From Flaccisagitta enflata (taxonomy: Eukaryota > Chaetognatha > Sagittoidea > Aphragmophora): 64,000 nucleotides of DNA. A program made the translations under genes and the position numbers. This document shows positions 1 to 12,710 of the stretch, piece by piece. The notes below the pieces were generated by a model that was not told the origin of the DNA, ran no database searches, and saw nothing but the letters and a program-made list of their open reading frames with translations. The stretch spans positions 103,416,001 through 103,480,000 of the forward strand of contig OZ231126.1 of assembly GCA_965153355.1 (NCBI GenBank), read 5' to 3'. Position 1 is the first letter of the stretch; every line of letters begins with the position of its first letter.

Positions 1-404
1 TCTCTTTCTCTCTCTTTCATTCATTTACTCAGTCTCTCTCTAACCTCTTCTCTTTCTTATGAATACACCAATGAACACCTGTGTAAGTCACATGATTCTT
101 TTGGCCTAGTATTAATTTTGAGTGAACAATGAAATTGCTGAAAAAATTTGATCTCTTCCAGGAGCAGTTGGTTAGTTAGTTTAAAGGAGCAAGACTCATA
201 CACCTTAAAACCTGATTTCATATTATTTGAAAAACAAAAGTAAGTAGATGATCCAGTGATGTCATAAATGAATATATAAATTCAAGAAAAAAAATGATTT
301 CAAAGATTAGTTGAAAGGTATAAATAAAAGAAAAAATAATTGTTTAAACTCATTGCAATCACTAATGACAGCAAAAAAAATTATATTAATATTTATGTTA
401 TGGA

Positions 405-480
405 TATTTAGTCGCGCATGTAATTTACACCTTGGTCTGTCGGTCGGTCGGTCGGTCGGTTGGTCCGTCCAAATATTTAA
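405..480 (+). repeat. Degenerate hairpin-(GTCGG)n element
   Basis: A left half-hairpin (AGTCGCG) is followed by a short spacer and a GTCGG/GTCC tract. The arrangement matches better preserved copies near 54.9 and 57.9 kb, but the right stem arm is gone, so this is an eroded member of that family. Confidence 0.5.
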
Positions 481-1480
481 ATTTTTTTCATTTTTTGGGG
501 TATTTTGACATTTTATCATGTTGTAAAATTTTTAACCTTTTTTAACCTTCTCTTTAACCTTTTATAATTGTTTCTAACATTTGCCTTTTTAACGTTTCAA
601 ACATTTTTGCCTTTTTGTTTTTAAACTGCAAATCTTTTTAACATTTTTAAATATTTTCAACATTTTAAATATTTTCTAACATTTTTAAATTCATTTTCAA
701 CATTTCTTAACATTTTGTTTTATGCCTTAAGCATTTTTAACATTTCAATGGATCTTTTTTCTCTCTTTTTGGGTATTTTTCCCAACATTTGTTAAAATTT
801 TCAAAATAGTTAATATTTTTAGTAGCTGAGATTTTAAAACATTTTTAATAATATTTTCATTAATTTTACTATTTTTAGAATTTTTCAAATATATTTCAAT
901 ATTCTTTTAAATATTTTCTTAAGTATTTTTCTAACATTCCGTTGCATTCTGATATGTTTAAAATACAACCCCATTAACATAATTCTACCATTTTCAATAA
1001 TTTTTTAACATTTTTTTAACATCGATTATAGAATTAGTTTTTAACCTCGTAACCTTTTTAACCTTGCTTAAACATTTTAATATTTTCTTCACATTTCAAA
1101 ACATCTTTTATATTTTCAACATTTTCTAACATTTGAAACTTTGTAACATCTTATTATTTTCAACTTTATTAAATATTTTTTACATTTTCTTACATTTCTC
1201 CAATTTTTCTAAACATTTTTTATTAATTTTTTGTAAATTTTAGATGTTAAAAAGGTTGAAAAATATAAAAAAGCTTAAAAAATGTTACAAAATGAAAAAG
1301 AAAAATGTAAAAAAAGGTAAACAAATGTTGAAAATGTTAAAATAATAATAAAATGTAAAATAATGTTAAAGAAAATTTAACTTTTTTTAACATTTTTTTA
1401 CATTTTTTCAATATCTAACATTATTTACTATTTTTGCAAACTATTCTAACATTTTTCTCAACATTCCTTAACATCTTTAA
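481..1480. repeat. AT-rich degenerate TTTTTAACA repeats
   Basis: About 1 kb consists of imperfect repeats of a 9-12 base motif around AACATTTTT. The same wording returns near 6,160-6,290. No gene is visible; reading frames here are low-complexity Phe/Leu/Asn. Confidence 0.7.
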
Positions 1481-1484
1481 CATT

Positions 1485-1635
1485 TTGGAACATTGTGGAG
1501 CATTGTGGAAATTGCGTTGTGAAAATTGCGTTGTGGAAATTGTGTTGTGGAAATTGCATTGTGGAATGTAAGATAGGAAAGAAAGGAGGGAGGAAGGAAG
1601 AAAGGAAACAGCAGTATGTATGTATGTAAGTATGT
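1485..1635. repeat. Dispersed repeat, direct copy near 6.23-6.39 kb
   Basis: Repeated GTTGTGGAAATTG units and a purine-rich GGAAAGAAAG stretch lead into ACAGCAGTATGTATG. The same series occurs at about 6,230-6,390 before the large (GTAT)n block, so the microsatellite appears to be carried inside this repeat family. Confidence 0.6.
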
Positions 1636-1639
1636 ATGT

Positions 1640-1760
1640 AATCATCCATTTATACTAAGCATTTGTGTTAAAGTGCTTAGAAAATCCACATACAGTTAGT
1701 TGTTGAGACCCAAAGATGTAATATTAAGTAACGTCTGTCCCAATAAAAGTTGCAAGCTAA
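1640..1760 (+). repeat. Dispersed repeat end, inverted copy near 5.53-5.63 kb
   Basis: About 100 bases (AAGCATTTGTGTTAAAGTGC onward) recur in reverse complement around 5,530-5,635. The outermost CGTCTGTCCC part also recurs in reverse near 4,815. The two copies flank (GTAT)n tracts and look like the termini of an unclassified mobile repeat. Confidence 0.6.
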
Positions 1761-2190
1761 ACCAGGATAGCTACAGAGTTGCGGTTTTTTTTGTTGGAAA
1801 GAGGAAGGTCCAATGATCATTTGTGGAGATTTTCATGACCCTCGGAGTTTGTTTAGGTATGTAAACAAACAAACAAAAAATGACCAAATTTTTGGAGGTC
1901 CAAAACCCAGGCAAGAAAAAAATTTCAAAACATCTTTTTGGTGAAAGATGCTTTAGACAAGCTCCCTGAAGAGTCGAGAACAAGTTATCCCAAAGAAAAG
2001 AGCAAACTTCTTTGTTTATTTTTGTTTTAAAAAAATGCTCAAATTTGCAAAACACTTAGAGGCCAGAAAAGCCTGGTCGGCCATTTTTTTTAGCATCTTT
2101 TATCACCATGGAATCCAGCAAAATCAGCAGCAGCACTGCAGATCTGTATTCTTGAAGGAGTTTATCCATTGTTTTGGGCCAAACCTTCAC

Positions 2191-2270
2191 TGTTGTGCCT
2201 CGGTGGCTTGGTGGTATTAGGACTGGATTTTGGATTAGAGGATGGGGGTTCGAATCCTCAAACTTGAGCA
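2191..2270 (+). repeat. tRNA-derived SINE head
   Basis: An A-box-like stretch (TGGCTTGGTGG, about 2204-2214) is followed 43 bases later by a canonical B box (GGTTCGAATCC, 2247-2257), as in an RNA polymerase III internal promoter. The ends do not pair as a tRNA acceptor stem, so I call a SINE head and not a tRNA gene. Confidence 0.55.
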
Positions 2271-4490
2271 TTCCATATGGACTGTTGCTGATATCAATTG
2301 AGATTCATGATAAAAAATTGTCATTAATTCCCCCATTTTTTAAAAGCACTTGGTAAAAAATCCAGCACCAAAAATTTGATTTCAACAAATTAAAATAAAG
2401 AAAATGTTAGTGCTTCAATATGCAAATAACATTGATAAGACTGTAGGCTATACAGCAATTCTAACTACAAAGTCAGGTTGAACATCTCTTTTATCTATAC
2501 TCAGTATTGTTTTTGCCTGTTATGGTCTAAAAGTTTCCATAAATTGAAGCTAGTGAAGAATTCAATTCAGATGATCTTCAAACCAAGAAAAGAGAAAAGA
2601 ATTTGCAGACAATCAATTTCTCTAAGCAAAATCTTAAGGTTTGAACTGGGTGATTTCAATTTTCTGTCTCTTTTTTTAAAGATTTGTTTAGCTGAAACTT
2701 TTTTAATTTGGTTTTTTTTTTCATAGTTTTGCATGCTATCAAAACCTACATCTTTTTACATTATTTTTTTTGGTTCCCCAAAAATGAATGGACAGATTTT
2801 ATCCTAGCTCTTACTGCAACAATATGCAAATTGCTTATCTGCATTAACCACTCCATAGATTTACTTTTTCACACAGTATAAGAATAAAACTGGCAGTGAA
2901 ATCATTTTTCAAATCAAATCACCTTGCAGTTGCTTGTAATGATCACTTGTTGTAATAAGAAACTTTAAATTGTGGTTTCTGATAATCTTGATATCAGTGT
3001 GAGAACCCAAGACTTCATTTCTTTTAAATTATCAAGAAATAAATTTTTAGATAATATTTCTGTTAATTTGTAGTCTCTACCAAAAAAATCGGATAAAAAC
3101 TGTTTATTACCTTCATGTCTTGTTTATGTAAAGAAAGGGTCACTGAGATCATAATTGCGAAACCATTCCAGAATTTAATCCAGTCAGCTGCAATATGCAA
3201 ATGAGGCTAGTGCACCTTTAGATATATTTATTGATTAAACATTACTTTGCTTAAACATTTGTTAAACATCTTTTTCAATAATCAAATATCAGTTGACAAC
3301 AAGGGAACTACCTGCATTCTGACCATTTCTCAACAAGTGTTACTTATTTCTCAATCTTTCACCATGAATGTTTTTGTGATCCATGTCCACTTATAACTCT
3401 TAGGATGGTAATTCATCTAGACATATCTTTTTACGGTTTTTATCAGATCCTTGGAGTTTCACTTTTTTAGTAGCAATATGTAAATAAGACAGAAAAGCAA
3501 ATCAAAAGGTGTAATCTCCTTTGAAGCTTACCACAAGATCATTTGCATATAGAAGTTATTTCTAAATCAGTGCATATCTTTAAATGACAAAAATGATCAT
3601 TGTCAAGATGCTTTACCCTTAAAGAAGATTGTCTATCTAACCTGTTAGAAACTAAATAAAGCATGACATCTTCTATTTTTTCATGGTAAAAATAAAGCAT
3701 GGCATCTTCGATTTTTTCATGGTAAATGAATTAGCAACATTGGAAGCATTCAAAGTCAGTTAGTTTTTTCTGGTCTTTTAAATAAGAAAGAAAAATACTA
3801 ATTCCTCACTTAGTGTTTAAGAGGGTAATTAACTGATAACACTGGATGGGAGGGCTGAAGATGAGCTAAGTTAATTAACTTTATACTGCTTCAAAGAGCT
3901 CTTCGTTATCTTTTTTAAACTTAGAGATCATCAGAATTTATGTTTTTTAAAGAACAAAACGCCTCATAACTTCCTTTGTTTGTGTGTTGTAGTGCTTCTT
4001 GTGATCTTATTTGCATATTGAAGCATTCAGTATTTTTCCATGTATCAACTCAAATTTGATGCCCAACTGAATATCAAATTTTTAAGATAGCAACAAAGAT
4101 ATGTTTGGTCGCTGATATGGTCTCTATGGCTCTAAAATCCTAAAATCGTTTTATGGCTCTAAAATCCTAAAATCGTTTCATTTTGTTACTTTTTGATTTG
4201 GCAAATGATCAGCACCTAGAAATTACTCAAAGTTCAGTCAACTCAAAGTTCAGTCAAATTATAAAAAAAATCACACCTTCCTCTCATTTTCAATAACATT
4301 TTCTCCTCTGAAATGTCCCCATCCTGGGTTGTAATTTGATTATCACTAGAAATATCAAAATGCAAAGATGTCACACAATTAAACTAATTACTGTCACACT
4401 GTGAATTTTGTGTGTCTTAGAAGATGTTTACACCTCCCTATCTTTATCATTTTCTGTAAAACCAAAGAAATCATCACCAATGTCTATTGA
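2271..4490. other. AT-rich interval with no gene seen
   Basis: No convincing reading frame. Perfect octamers ATGCAAAT or its complement lie at 2421, 2824, 3195, 3541 and 4009, with a one-mismatch copy at 3478. Some share flanks (GCTTCAATATGCAAATAA), suggesting an old repeat. Short direct duplications occur at about 3660-3725 and 4125-4180. Confidence 0.5.
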
Positions 4491-4493
4491 ACA

Positions 4494-4560
4494 ATGGCTA
4501 GAATCGAACTTGTCACCCTTAAGCTTGAGACTAAATTTCTTACCACTAAGCCAATGCTAT
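4494..4560 (-). repeat. tRNA-derived SINE head, minus strand
   Basis: On the minus strand an A-box-like TGGCTTAGTGGTA (4553-4541) is followed by a B box with GTTCGATTC (4509-4501). Spacing suits a tRNA-derived pol III promoter; a full cloverleaf is not evident. Confidence 0.5.
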
Positions 4561-4810
4561 GTGAAGTGAAAATGGGATGACATGATTGACTCTTTTATGT
4601 TAAGTGAAATTGACTCTTTATCCTTCCTGCTGGGTTGCCAGTTGTTCTTTTATTTCTCTTGAATTGCTTCCTGTCACAGCGAAGTTTGGAGGGTTGCCCT
4701 GCAGGTTTTTGAGTCCAAAATTGACCAAAAAAGCTGCTGCATCACACTTTTACTCAAGAAAAGAACATCAACTCAGTAGAGAAGATTTATGAATACTAAT
4801 TAGCCAACTT

Positions 4811-5405
4811 TTAATGGGACAGACGTTATGTATGTAAGTAAGTATGTATGTAAGTATGCTAGTAAGTATGTAAGTAAGTATGTATGTTAGAGTATGTAAG
4901 TAAATATGTATGTATGTGTATGTATGTATGTATGTATGTATGTAAGTGTGTAATTATGTAAGTATGTAAGTATGTAAGTAAGTATGTAAGTATGTGTTAT
5001 GTAAGCAAGGGCTTTGTGTAAGTATGTAAGTAAGTAAGTATGTAGTATGTTAAGTATGTAGTATGATGTTATGTGGCATGTATAAGTATGTATGTATGCA
5101 AGTATGTATGTATGTATGTATGTAAGTATGTATGTGTGTGGCATATGTATGTAAGTATGTATGTATGTGGGTATGTGGAGTATGTAAGTATGGGTATGTA
5201 AGTATGTAACTAAGTATGTAAGTAAGTATGTAAGTAAGTATGTATGTGGGCATATGTTAATACGTAAGTATGTAAGTAAGAATGTATATGTATGTATGTA
5301 AATAATATGTATAAGTGTGTATGTATGTATGTATGTATGTATGTGTGTATGTATGTATGTATGTAAGTATGTAAGTATGTATGTATGTATGTAAGTCTGC
5401 TACAG
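4811..5405. repeat. (GTAT/GTAA)n microsatellite block
   Basis: Nearly 570 bases of imperfect GTAT and GTAA repeats are entered from a fragment (GGGACAGACGTTA) that is the reverse complement of the repeat end at 1,735-1,750. The His-Thr-Tyr-Ile frames on the minus strand are translations of this tract, not genes. Confidence 0.9.
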
Positions 5406-6024
5406 TTATCTTTCCTGAAAGTGGGGGCCTCTCGTTCAAATACGCTCTGATCTGTAGAACATAAGTATATCGACAGTATGGGGATTGGTTAATTCAGCAG
5501 TATAGGAATTTTAGAAAAACCGCCAAAATATGTCAGATACTTAATAATACGTCTTTGGGTTTCAACAATTAACTGTATGTGGATTTTCTAAGCACTTTAA
5601 CACAAATGCTTTGTATAAATGCATGATAACTATCCCTCATAAAATCTTATTTAAAAATTCTTTTAGTATATGCCATGTTCTCCCTTTTGCATCAGTTGCA
5701 ATCCCAATGATTCAGAGAGGTTAAATCAAATCAAGATAATGTAGCAAAGATGTTACATGTAATTAGACCAGGTGATGGAAAACTCCAATCTATCTGAAAA
5801 TAAACTTAGTAACTTGTAAAGAAACTAGATGCATTTTTTTGGCTATTTTCTAATTGAAGTATCAATCTTGTTTTGCCTGTCACTAAACGCCTTGAGCTAA
5901 AAGGATGCTGTTTGCATTTGGTCAGGAAATTCGAAATAGTTTCAAAATCTCACTGATTTTTATATAAATTTTTTATTCTTAACATAGTTATTAAGTTAGC
6001 TCTGTCGACATACATGTTCTAGAT

Positions 6025-6038
6025 AGTATGTACGCATG

Positions 6039-6069
<31 letters not shown>

Positions 6070-6506
6070 GTAAGTATTACTAAGTAAGTATGTATGTGGG
6101 CATGTGGGCATGTGGCATGTGGGTGCGTATGTAAGTATGTATTGATATTGATATTGATATTTTAAAAACATTTTGGGACATTATTGAACATTGCGGAACA
6201 TTTTGGAGCATTGTGGAACATTTTGAAGCATTATGGAACATTGGTGGAACATTTTTGGAACATTGTGGAGCATTGTGAAATTATGCTAGAAAATTGTTGT
6301 GGAAATTGTGTTGTGGAAATTGCATTGTGGAATGTAAGATAGGAAAGAAAGAGGAGGAAGGAAGAAAGAAACACAGCAGTATGTATGTATGTGGGCATGT
6401 GGCATGTAAATATGTAAGTATGTAATTATGGGTAGTGGCATAAAAGGGCATGTATGTAAGTAAGTATGTAGGCATGCAAGTATGGTATGTATGTAAGTAT
6501 GTATAA

Positions 6507-6537
<31 letters not shown>

Positions 6538-7385
6538 TATATGTAAGTATGTAAGTATGTACTATGTAAGTAAGTATGTATATCTAAGTAAGTATGTAAG
6601 TATGTAAGTAAGTATGTAAGTATGTAAGTATGTAAGTATGTACATGTAAGTATAAGTATGTAGTATGTTAAGTATGTAGTATGTTAAGTATGTAGTATGC
6701 AGTTATGTATGTATGTATGTATGTATGTATGTATGTTAGTATGTATGTATGTATGTATGTATGTATGTATGTATGTATGTATGTATGTATGTATGTATGT
6801 GGGTGCATGTATGTATAGGTATGTAAGTATGTAAGTATGTATGTAATTAAGTATGTAAGCATGTAAGTAAGTATGCATGTAAGTATGTAAATACGTAAGT
6901 ATGTAAAGTAAGTATGTATGTATGTATGTATGTATATATGTATGTAACATGTAAGTAAGTATGTATGTATGTATGTGTATGTATGTAAGTACGTAAGTAA
7001 GTATGTATACATGTATGTATGTATGCATGTATGTATGTATAGGCATGTACATTAAGTAAGTATGTGTATGTAAGTATGTGTCTGTGGGTATGTAAGTATG
7101 TAGGTAAGTAAGTATGTAAGTATGGGCATGTAAGTATGTAAGTATGTATGTAAGTATGTGAGCATGTAGGTAAGCATGTAAGTATGTAGGTAAGTATGTA
7201 AGTATGTGGCAAATATGTATGTATGTAAGTATGCAGTCCCAAGTATGTAATTATGTAAGTAAGTATGTAAGTATGTGAGTATGTAAGTGTGTATGTGGGC
7301 ATGTAAGTATGTAAGTAAGTAAGTATGTAGGTATGTATGTAAGTATGTAGTTAATGAAGTTGTGTGTAGTATGAAGTTGTGTAGT
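6025..7385. repeat. (GTAT/GTAA)n blocks with embedded TE fragment
   Basis: Two GTAT/GTAA tracts (about 6,025-6,140 and 6,375-7,385) surround a copy of the 1.49-1.63 kb repeat. The longer tract is roughly 1 kb, with variants GTAC, GTAA and GGCATGT. The apparent overlapping proteins here are microsatellite translations. Confidence 0.9.
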
Positions 7386-7534
7386 TTTGTGCAACTTAGC
7401 ACGTGTGACTAAGCTGGCCTTGTTGGGCTTGTCTATTATTTTTCATATTTCCTCATTTGATCTCCTTTTTTTTTTGTACTAAAAAACTTATTATATAATT
7501 TAAATGAATATTGTAGTGAAATATTCAACAATGT

Positions 7535-7740
7535 GATAGCGGAAGCGGAAGCGGAAGCTGGAGGCGGAATGGAAGCAGAAGCAGAAGCAGAAGCAGAAGC
7601 TATGCTTTTTCTAAAAATAGTGGAAGCGGAAGAGAAGCGGAGCTATGCTTTTTCAAATGGTGGAAGCAAAAGTGAAGCTGTCAATTCTCAAATAAGCCTT
7701 TGGAAGTGAAGGAAGCGGTCCAAAACTACCACTTCTGCAT
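7535..7740. repeat. (GAAGCG)n imperfect hexanucleotide repeat
   Basis: Runs of GAAGCG and GAAGCA, with a duplicated phrase ending AGCTATGCTTTTTC, make a degenerate hexanucleotide array. No open frame of note. Confidence 0.7.
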
Positions 7741-9150
7741 CTCTAGTTATAACAAGGGTATACATTGGGCATTGACCGCTCAGCCCACACAAAGTCTAGA
7801 AAAGTCTAAAATAAAATTGATATCCTACCCACCACTTTGAAAAAGCAAAAGGCAAGCAGCATTTTTTTGATAAAGCCTTTGGGCAATGTTGATTACACAT
7901 AGAACATGAAGGTAGGCATAGTTGGGCAGAAGGTGGGGTGTGACCCATGGGGTGGGGATAAGGTGGTCAAATTTGTCTAAAAACATCTCCTGATGGAGGT
8001 CATGAAAAGTGACGAATAACAAAATTGTTGAATTTTTCTACACCATCTTCAGATCGGAGTGATTTATTGTAAACCTTTTTTAACTCCTAGACTCTGGACC
8101 AAAAGACTTCAAATTGTCAGTGTATGTTGGCAATAAGTGATGGTTTTCATGCCAAACCTAACATCAAGGACTCTATTGAAAGAACTGCCATTTTTGGGGC
8201 CAAATCAATTTTTTTGCGATATTTCTTATGATAAACTTTCTATATTTACTGATAATCGTCTTACAATTTGAGCTATCACCTTGGGGTTGGTGTCAAAATG
8301 ATAGATAATCAACTAGGCTTGGTATTTGATGCCAGAATCTGAAAATTGGAACTCTTAACAAAGTTTTAGCCGTATTTGGGCTGTCATTCTCTCAATTTGG
8401 AACATTAATCATGAAAAATCAACTTTGTTTTACTTTGAACGCTAAAAATCTAAGAATTCTTGAGCAGAAATATGATCTAGAACCAGTTATTCTTTAATTT
8501 GAGACCAATCCCAGGGTGCTAGCTCATTTGGCTGAGAAAATGACAAGCAAATAATGAAAGTTTGTGGTAGAACAGAAAACAAAAAAAAATTTGATTAGGC
8601 CCTCAACATGATAATTTCTTTTAATGGTCTACGATTTCAACCAATCAGTTGCTGACATTGAGGCTTTGCATGACAAAACTGTGACTTATTACCAACATAC
8701 ACTGGAAAATTTGAGCCTTGTGGCTGAGGAGGGGGCAGACATACCGACGTGCCAAAATTGAATGAGGGAGGGAAGGACGACATTTAGGAATTCTCCTGTG
8801 TACCAACAGGACATCGGCCTCTTGGAGCCGATGCCCACAGAGGCTCAGAATGAACCAGATTGTGGGTAGAACCATACAGTTTCTCTTTTAGTATATGAAA
8901 CTACACCCACTTTTCTAATCAGATTCAGTAGCAATTGTTTGTATAATTCTTTCTGTCCTACAGAGTCTTCAATTGCGACTGACTTATTCTAAACTGATGG
9001 TGTGCCTCTCATAGTCAAGATTATGATTTTCTTTTTCCTCTTATTGTATAATGTCTGACGTTTTTATCAAAATTTCAAGTAGTTAGGGTATTCATGGTTG
9101 TACCTAAAATCCTTTTCATGACATCTTTTCAAAAACAGCCTTCATTTCTA
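7741..9150. other. No gene seen; old repeat phrase
   Basis: Reading frames are short with no recognisable domain. The phrase TTTGAGACCAATC followed by AGCTC occurs near 8,498 and again near 9,793 and 10,925, so this interval and the next few kilobases probably derive from an eroded repeat family. Confidence 0.4.
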
Positions 9151-9300
9151 CAGTATGTTTTTTTTTCAAATGCAACATTACATGACGGCATAGGGATCAA
9201 AAAGTAATAGAGATAATTGAATTCTTTTCGCGACATTTCGATCTGAAAGCGGTGTTAAAATGGCTTGAAATTAAGAATGTTGTAGTTATTTCATTAGTAG

Positions 9301-10078
9301 CTACAGTATGTTTTTTTTCAAATGCAACATTAAATGACGGCATAGATCAAAAAGTAATAGAGATGATTAAATTCTGAAACAAGTTCCTGAAAGATAGTGT
9401 TAATGCATTTTGTGATGTGTGGCTCCCAGGATTTTTTCACTAAGATTTGGTCCTTGGAACAAGCACGGAAGTAGATGTCATCATATCCAAATTGTTTCTT
9501 TATAAAAATTTGTCATTTGGACTGTTTCCCTTGAAATTGCTCTCATTTCTAAACGAATTGAGCTACAGATACCAGATCGGGCCCAAATGGAAGGTATTTT
9601 GAAGTAGCTTGATTTGATTTGATTTGATTTGATTTGATTTGATGTTATGTTTCAGATCGATTTGTGAACTGTGAATCAACTTTGGATCAAAATTTTTGTA
9701 AAGACACCAATTTTTTTCATGCTTGATGTGATATACCATTGAGGAAAAATTTTGCTGATTGTATTTCTTAAAACTATTGTTAATTACCTTTAATTTGAGA
9801 CCAATCTGGTAATTCTAGCTCAATCCGTTTAGAATTTAGAGCAACTTAAAGACAAACTGTTCCGCCAAAAACCTAAAATAATGGTGTTTTTGCTGATTTT
9901 AAATAACATTTTGTCATTTTTCAAAAGGTATAGATTTTTGTAAAAAAGTCCTGAGAGTTACACATTAAAAAATGCATCGCCATCAGCTTTTAGGAACTTT
10001 TTTCAGAATTAAATTATCTCTATTACTTTTGAGTCATGCCGTCATGTAATGTTGCATTAAAACACACCAAAAACCGGT
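9301..10078. mobile_element. Inverted-repeat (MITE-like) element
   Basis: The first about 140 bases (from TACAGTATG, 9,302-9,440) match the reverse complement of about 9,935-10,075. Shared landmarks are ATGCAACATTA, ATGACGGCAT and AGTAATAGAGAT. The interior has no transposase. A partial extra copy of the left arm lies at 9,151-9,225 in direct orientation. I cannot assign a superfamily because target duplications are not clear. Confidence 0.6.
9608..9643. repeat. (GATTT)n pentanucleotide
   Basis: About seven tandem GATTT units inside the loop of the preceding inverted-repeat element. Confidence 0.8.
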
Positions 10079-11770
10079 TTGAGCAACAGAAGTTCACTAG
10101 TCTAAATTGAAAGATAATTTATGATGAGATAGTGAGACATGCCCACTCAGTACTCTTTAGTGACAGACCTGCGGTCCCTTAGTGGCTCCAGCTGCTTCTA
10201 ACTAGCCATTCCGAGAACTCTTTTTGCACTGGCAAGATATTGCTGTCTAAAATGATAATCAAACCCTTGTGCCACTACCCTACTCCTCATGCACTTCTGA
10301 TATATGAGACTTCGGGAATGAGTCTGGGGGATGTGTCTATGCCTTGTTCAAACTACTTGAGATGGAACAATGTGCTGATATCTTGATTCTATGTGATGAC
10401 CTTGAAATCAATTTCTGACAAAATGTTTTCCAAACCAATTTTCTTTTATAGTTTGTACTATATGAATTTAAAAAACGCACTTTTGAATGATTGATTGCGC
10501 CATTAAAATCACAAAACTAACTGAAAATCTTAGACCATTTTGTAGCTCTTGAAAACTCTCTTTTCATTTGGCGCCAATCTGGCATTCTATTTTTTCGCTT
10601 GGAAATGGCATTAGTTTGAGTAAAAACGTTGCCAAATTTGTTTTTGCAGTCCCTTACTAAAAAGATGCAATTCAGCAAAATGGTGTCTCACTTTAAAGAG
10701 CTCTAGCTCCTAAACCGTTAAAGATACAGATCTGGGATTGGTCTAGAATGAAAGATAATTTGAAAATCTTCAAAATCACTCTTTTTGTAAAATTTTTTTG
10801 TACTTTTTAAGTCAGTTTTATCAGCAAATACAAAGGTGCTGCCTTTTTTTTAATTCGCATAGTATAATAATTTAGCAATCTATATTTGATTTTTTACCTC
10901 TTTAAAGTAGATTAAATTATGTTTGATTTGAGACCAATGAGTCATCTCTAGCTCTAGCTAATCAAAACAGAGAGAATACGAAAAAAAATGCAAAAACAAA
11001 AAAAACGATTTTCTTAAGTCACAGTCATGGTACCTGATCTACTTAAAGTTATCATAACAGACAAAATATTTGATAAAAAACTCCTTGAAATTTTGGAAAC
11101 AAAAAGTCAAACAATATGCTACAAGAGGAAAAATAGATTGGAAAGTCGAATTACGCAATGCGACTCCTTTTGAAACGTAGGGAGAAATAAAGTTTATTTT
11201 CGGTTTGGGCAATTTTAGCAAGTTGGGCAGTTTTGGGGCTGGGAGTATACATTTTCTGTCGCAGTCTTTCTGTCTATCCTTGTCTGTCTTTTGTTTTCGA
11301 TGTTATTTTGACATGTTTCCCTGTACATGATTGTCTGTTTGTTGACTTTTAGATTGGCGCGTATGTGCCTCTTCGAAGACGGTATAACGCGAAGCTCTTT
11401 TTTTTCCAAATTATCATCTCCCCAAACTCGAAATACAGCGACCCACTATCGATATACCACGAAATTTATATTCTTGACTCTAATTTTTTTTCATATATTG
11501 ACTATCGATATGCCACGACTTTGAAAAAAAGGTTTCGGGATGAAGCGACATTTATTTTTGTTAAGACTTGACCATTTTACTTGTCTAGATGGAAATACTT
11601 TCGAACAGAAGCGACATCTAAAATGCTGATCCTATGCTAACTAAAGTGGTTTATTCCCGCTAATTTTACCTTGTTCCATATCACAACAGTAATGCAGTAA
11701 TGATCGTTTAATTCAGATTATCACAATGGACTGCGATAAGCATACAATTCAATGTTAAACAATATTATCT
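10079..11770. other. No gene seen
   Basis: AT-rich, without a plausible gene. It holds another copy of the TTTGAGACCAAT phrase (about 10,925) and related fragments. The short frames around 11.0-11.6 kb lack domains. Confidence 0.4.
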
Positions 11771-11832
11771 CTTCTGAGTACAGTACAGTACAGTACAGTC
11801 TACCGAATCAGATATGCATGGTTGAGAGATAA

Positions 11833-12405
11833 TCAACGCCGTCTTTTACGCGACTCAACCAAATTCTTCAAGGCCTCTTCAGACCGCGCATTTTTTTCCT
11901 TCTCACGTTCAACACGGGCCTTCTCATTTTCAGCTGCTAACTTGTTTTTCTCCTCAAGAGTTTTTTTTCTCAATTCAAGAGCAGCTCGTCTTTCTTCAGC
12001 TGCTTTTTTTTTCTCCTCTGCCACTTTCCTCTGCTCCTCTTCCATTCTCTCGAGATATTTTGCATGCTCCAACATGGCTTTATCTCTCAAGAGTCGAGCA
12101 TTTTCATCATTTTGGAAGTCAAAGATTCTCCATCCTCCGCGACTTCGGGCTGCTCCACCGCGACCACGGGTTGCTTTTTGTTTTCCCTTATTTCGTGTTA
12201 CTGCCGGCGAAGGATTTTGGGAGTTAGAGTTCATGACTGATGAACCACGGACAGCCTTTTGTTTTCCCTTGTTTCGCGTAACAGCCGGCGAACGAGTCAC
12301 GTTTGATGCAGACGGACCAACCAAATCTTTTCCATGAATGTTCCGCTCATGCCTTTCCCGATTGAAGACGTTTTTGAACTTTTGATTGCAGTATTTGCAT
12401 AGATG

Positions 12406-12436
<31 letters not shown>

Positions 12437-12636
12437 CGCTGTTGTTGTTGTTGTTGCTGTTGTTGTTGTTGTTGTTGTTGTTTTCGTTGCTGTTGTTTTC
12501 TGTTGTTGTTTCGTTGTTGCTGTTTCTGCTGTTGTTTTTGTTGTTGTTTTTGTTGTTGTTTTCGTTGTTGTTGTTGTTGTTTCTGTTGAACGCCCTCTCC
12601 TTGACATTTGCCTCGATGGCTACCGGGGCCTCATCG
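11833..12636 (-). CDS. Q/N-rich, single C2H2 finger, coiled-coil protein (5' end unknown)
   Basis: One minus-strand frame is open from about 12,636 to the stop at 11,833 (about 267 codons). It starts with a Q/N/K/R low-complexity tract (12,400-12,600), then a perfect C2H2 zinc finger (CKYC, 12 residues, H, four residues, H; about 12,402-12,333). Next come two copies of a basic peptide (SPAVTRNKGKQK), an RGxGG patch, and about 90 residues of Lys/Glu/Arg heptads typical of a coiled coil, ending in a basic tail (SRKRRR). No ATG precedes the Q tract in frame, so the start probably lies in an upstream exon. An ATG frame at 12,607 is only the Thr-reading shadow of the CAA repeat. A nuclear, nucleic-acid-binding role is likely from the finger; the specific function is unknown. 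It lies about 1.1 kb from retroelement 1 in opposite orientation, and whether it belongs to a mobile element is unclear. Confidence 0.55.
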
Positions 12637-12710
12637 ATGTTTTTTGCCTGCTACTGGCCTCAAACACACCAGATTCGTGGCCAAAGTGAGGGAGGGAAGT
12701 AAAACGTTTC

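Noticed and set aside
2191-4560. Functional tRNA genes
   Set aside because: A and B boxes are present but acceptor and anticodon stems do not pair, so SINE heads are the better call.
4887-7402. Many His-Thr-Tyr-Ile-Leu reading frames on the minus strand
   Set aside because: They are translations of (GTAT/GTAA)n repeats in three frames with no start context or domain.
12347-12702. Thr-rich frame with ATG and Leu/Cys/Val-rich plus-strand frames
   Set aside because: Other frames of the CAA repeat; only the Gln/Asn frame leads into a zinc finger and coiled coil.
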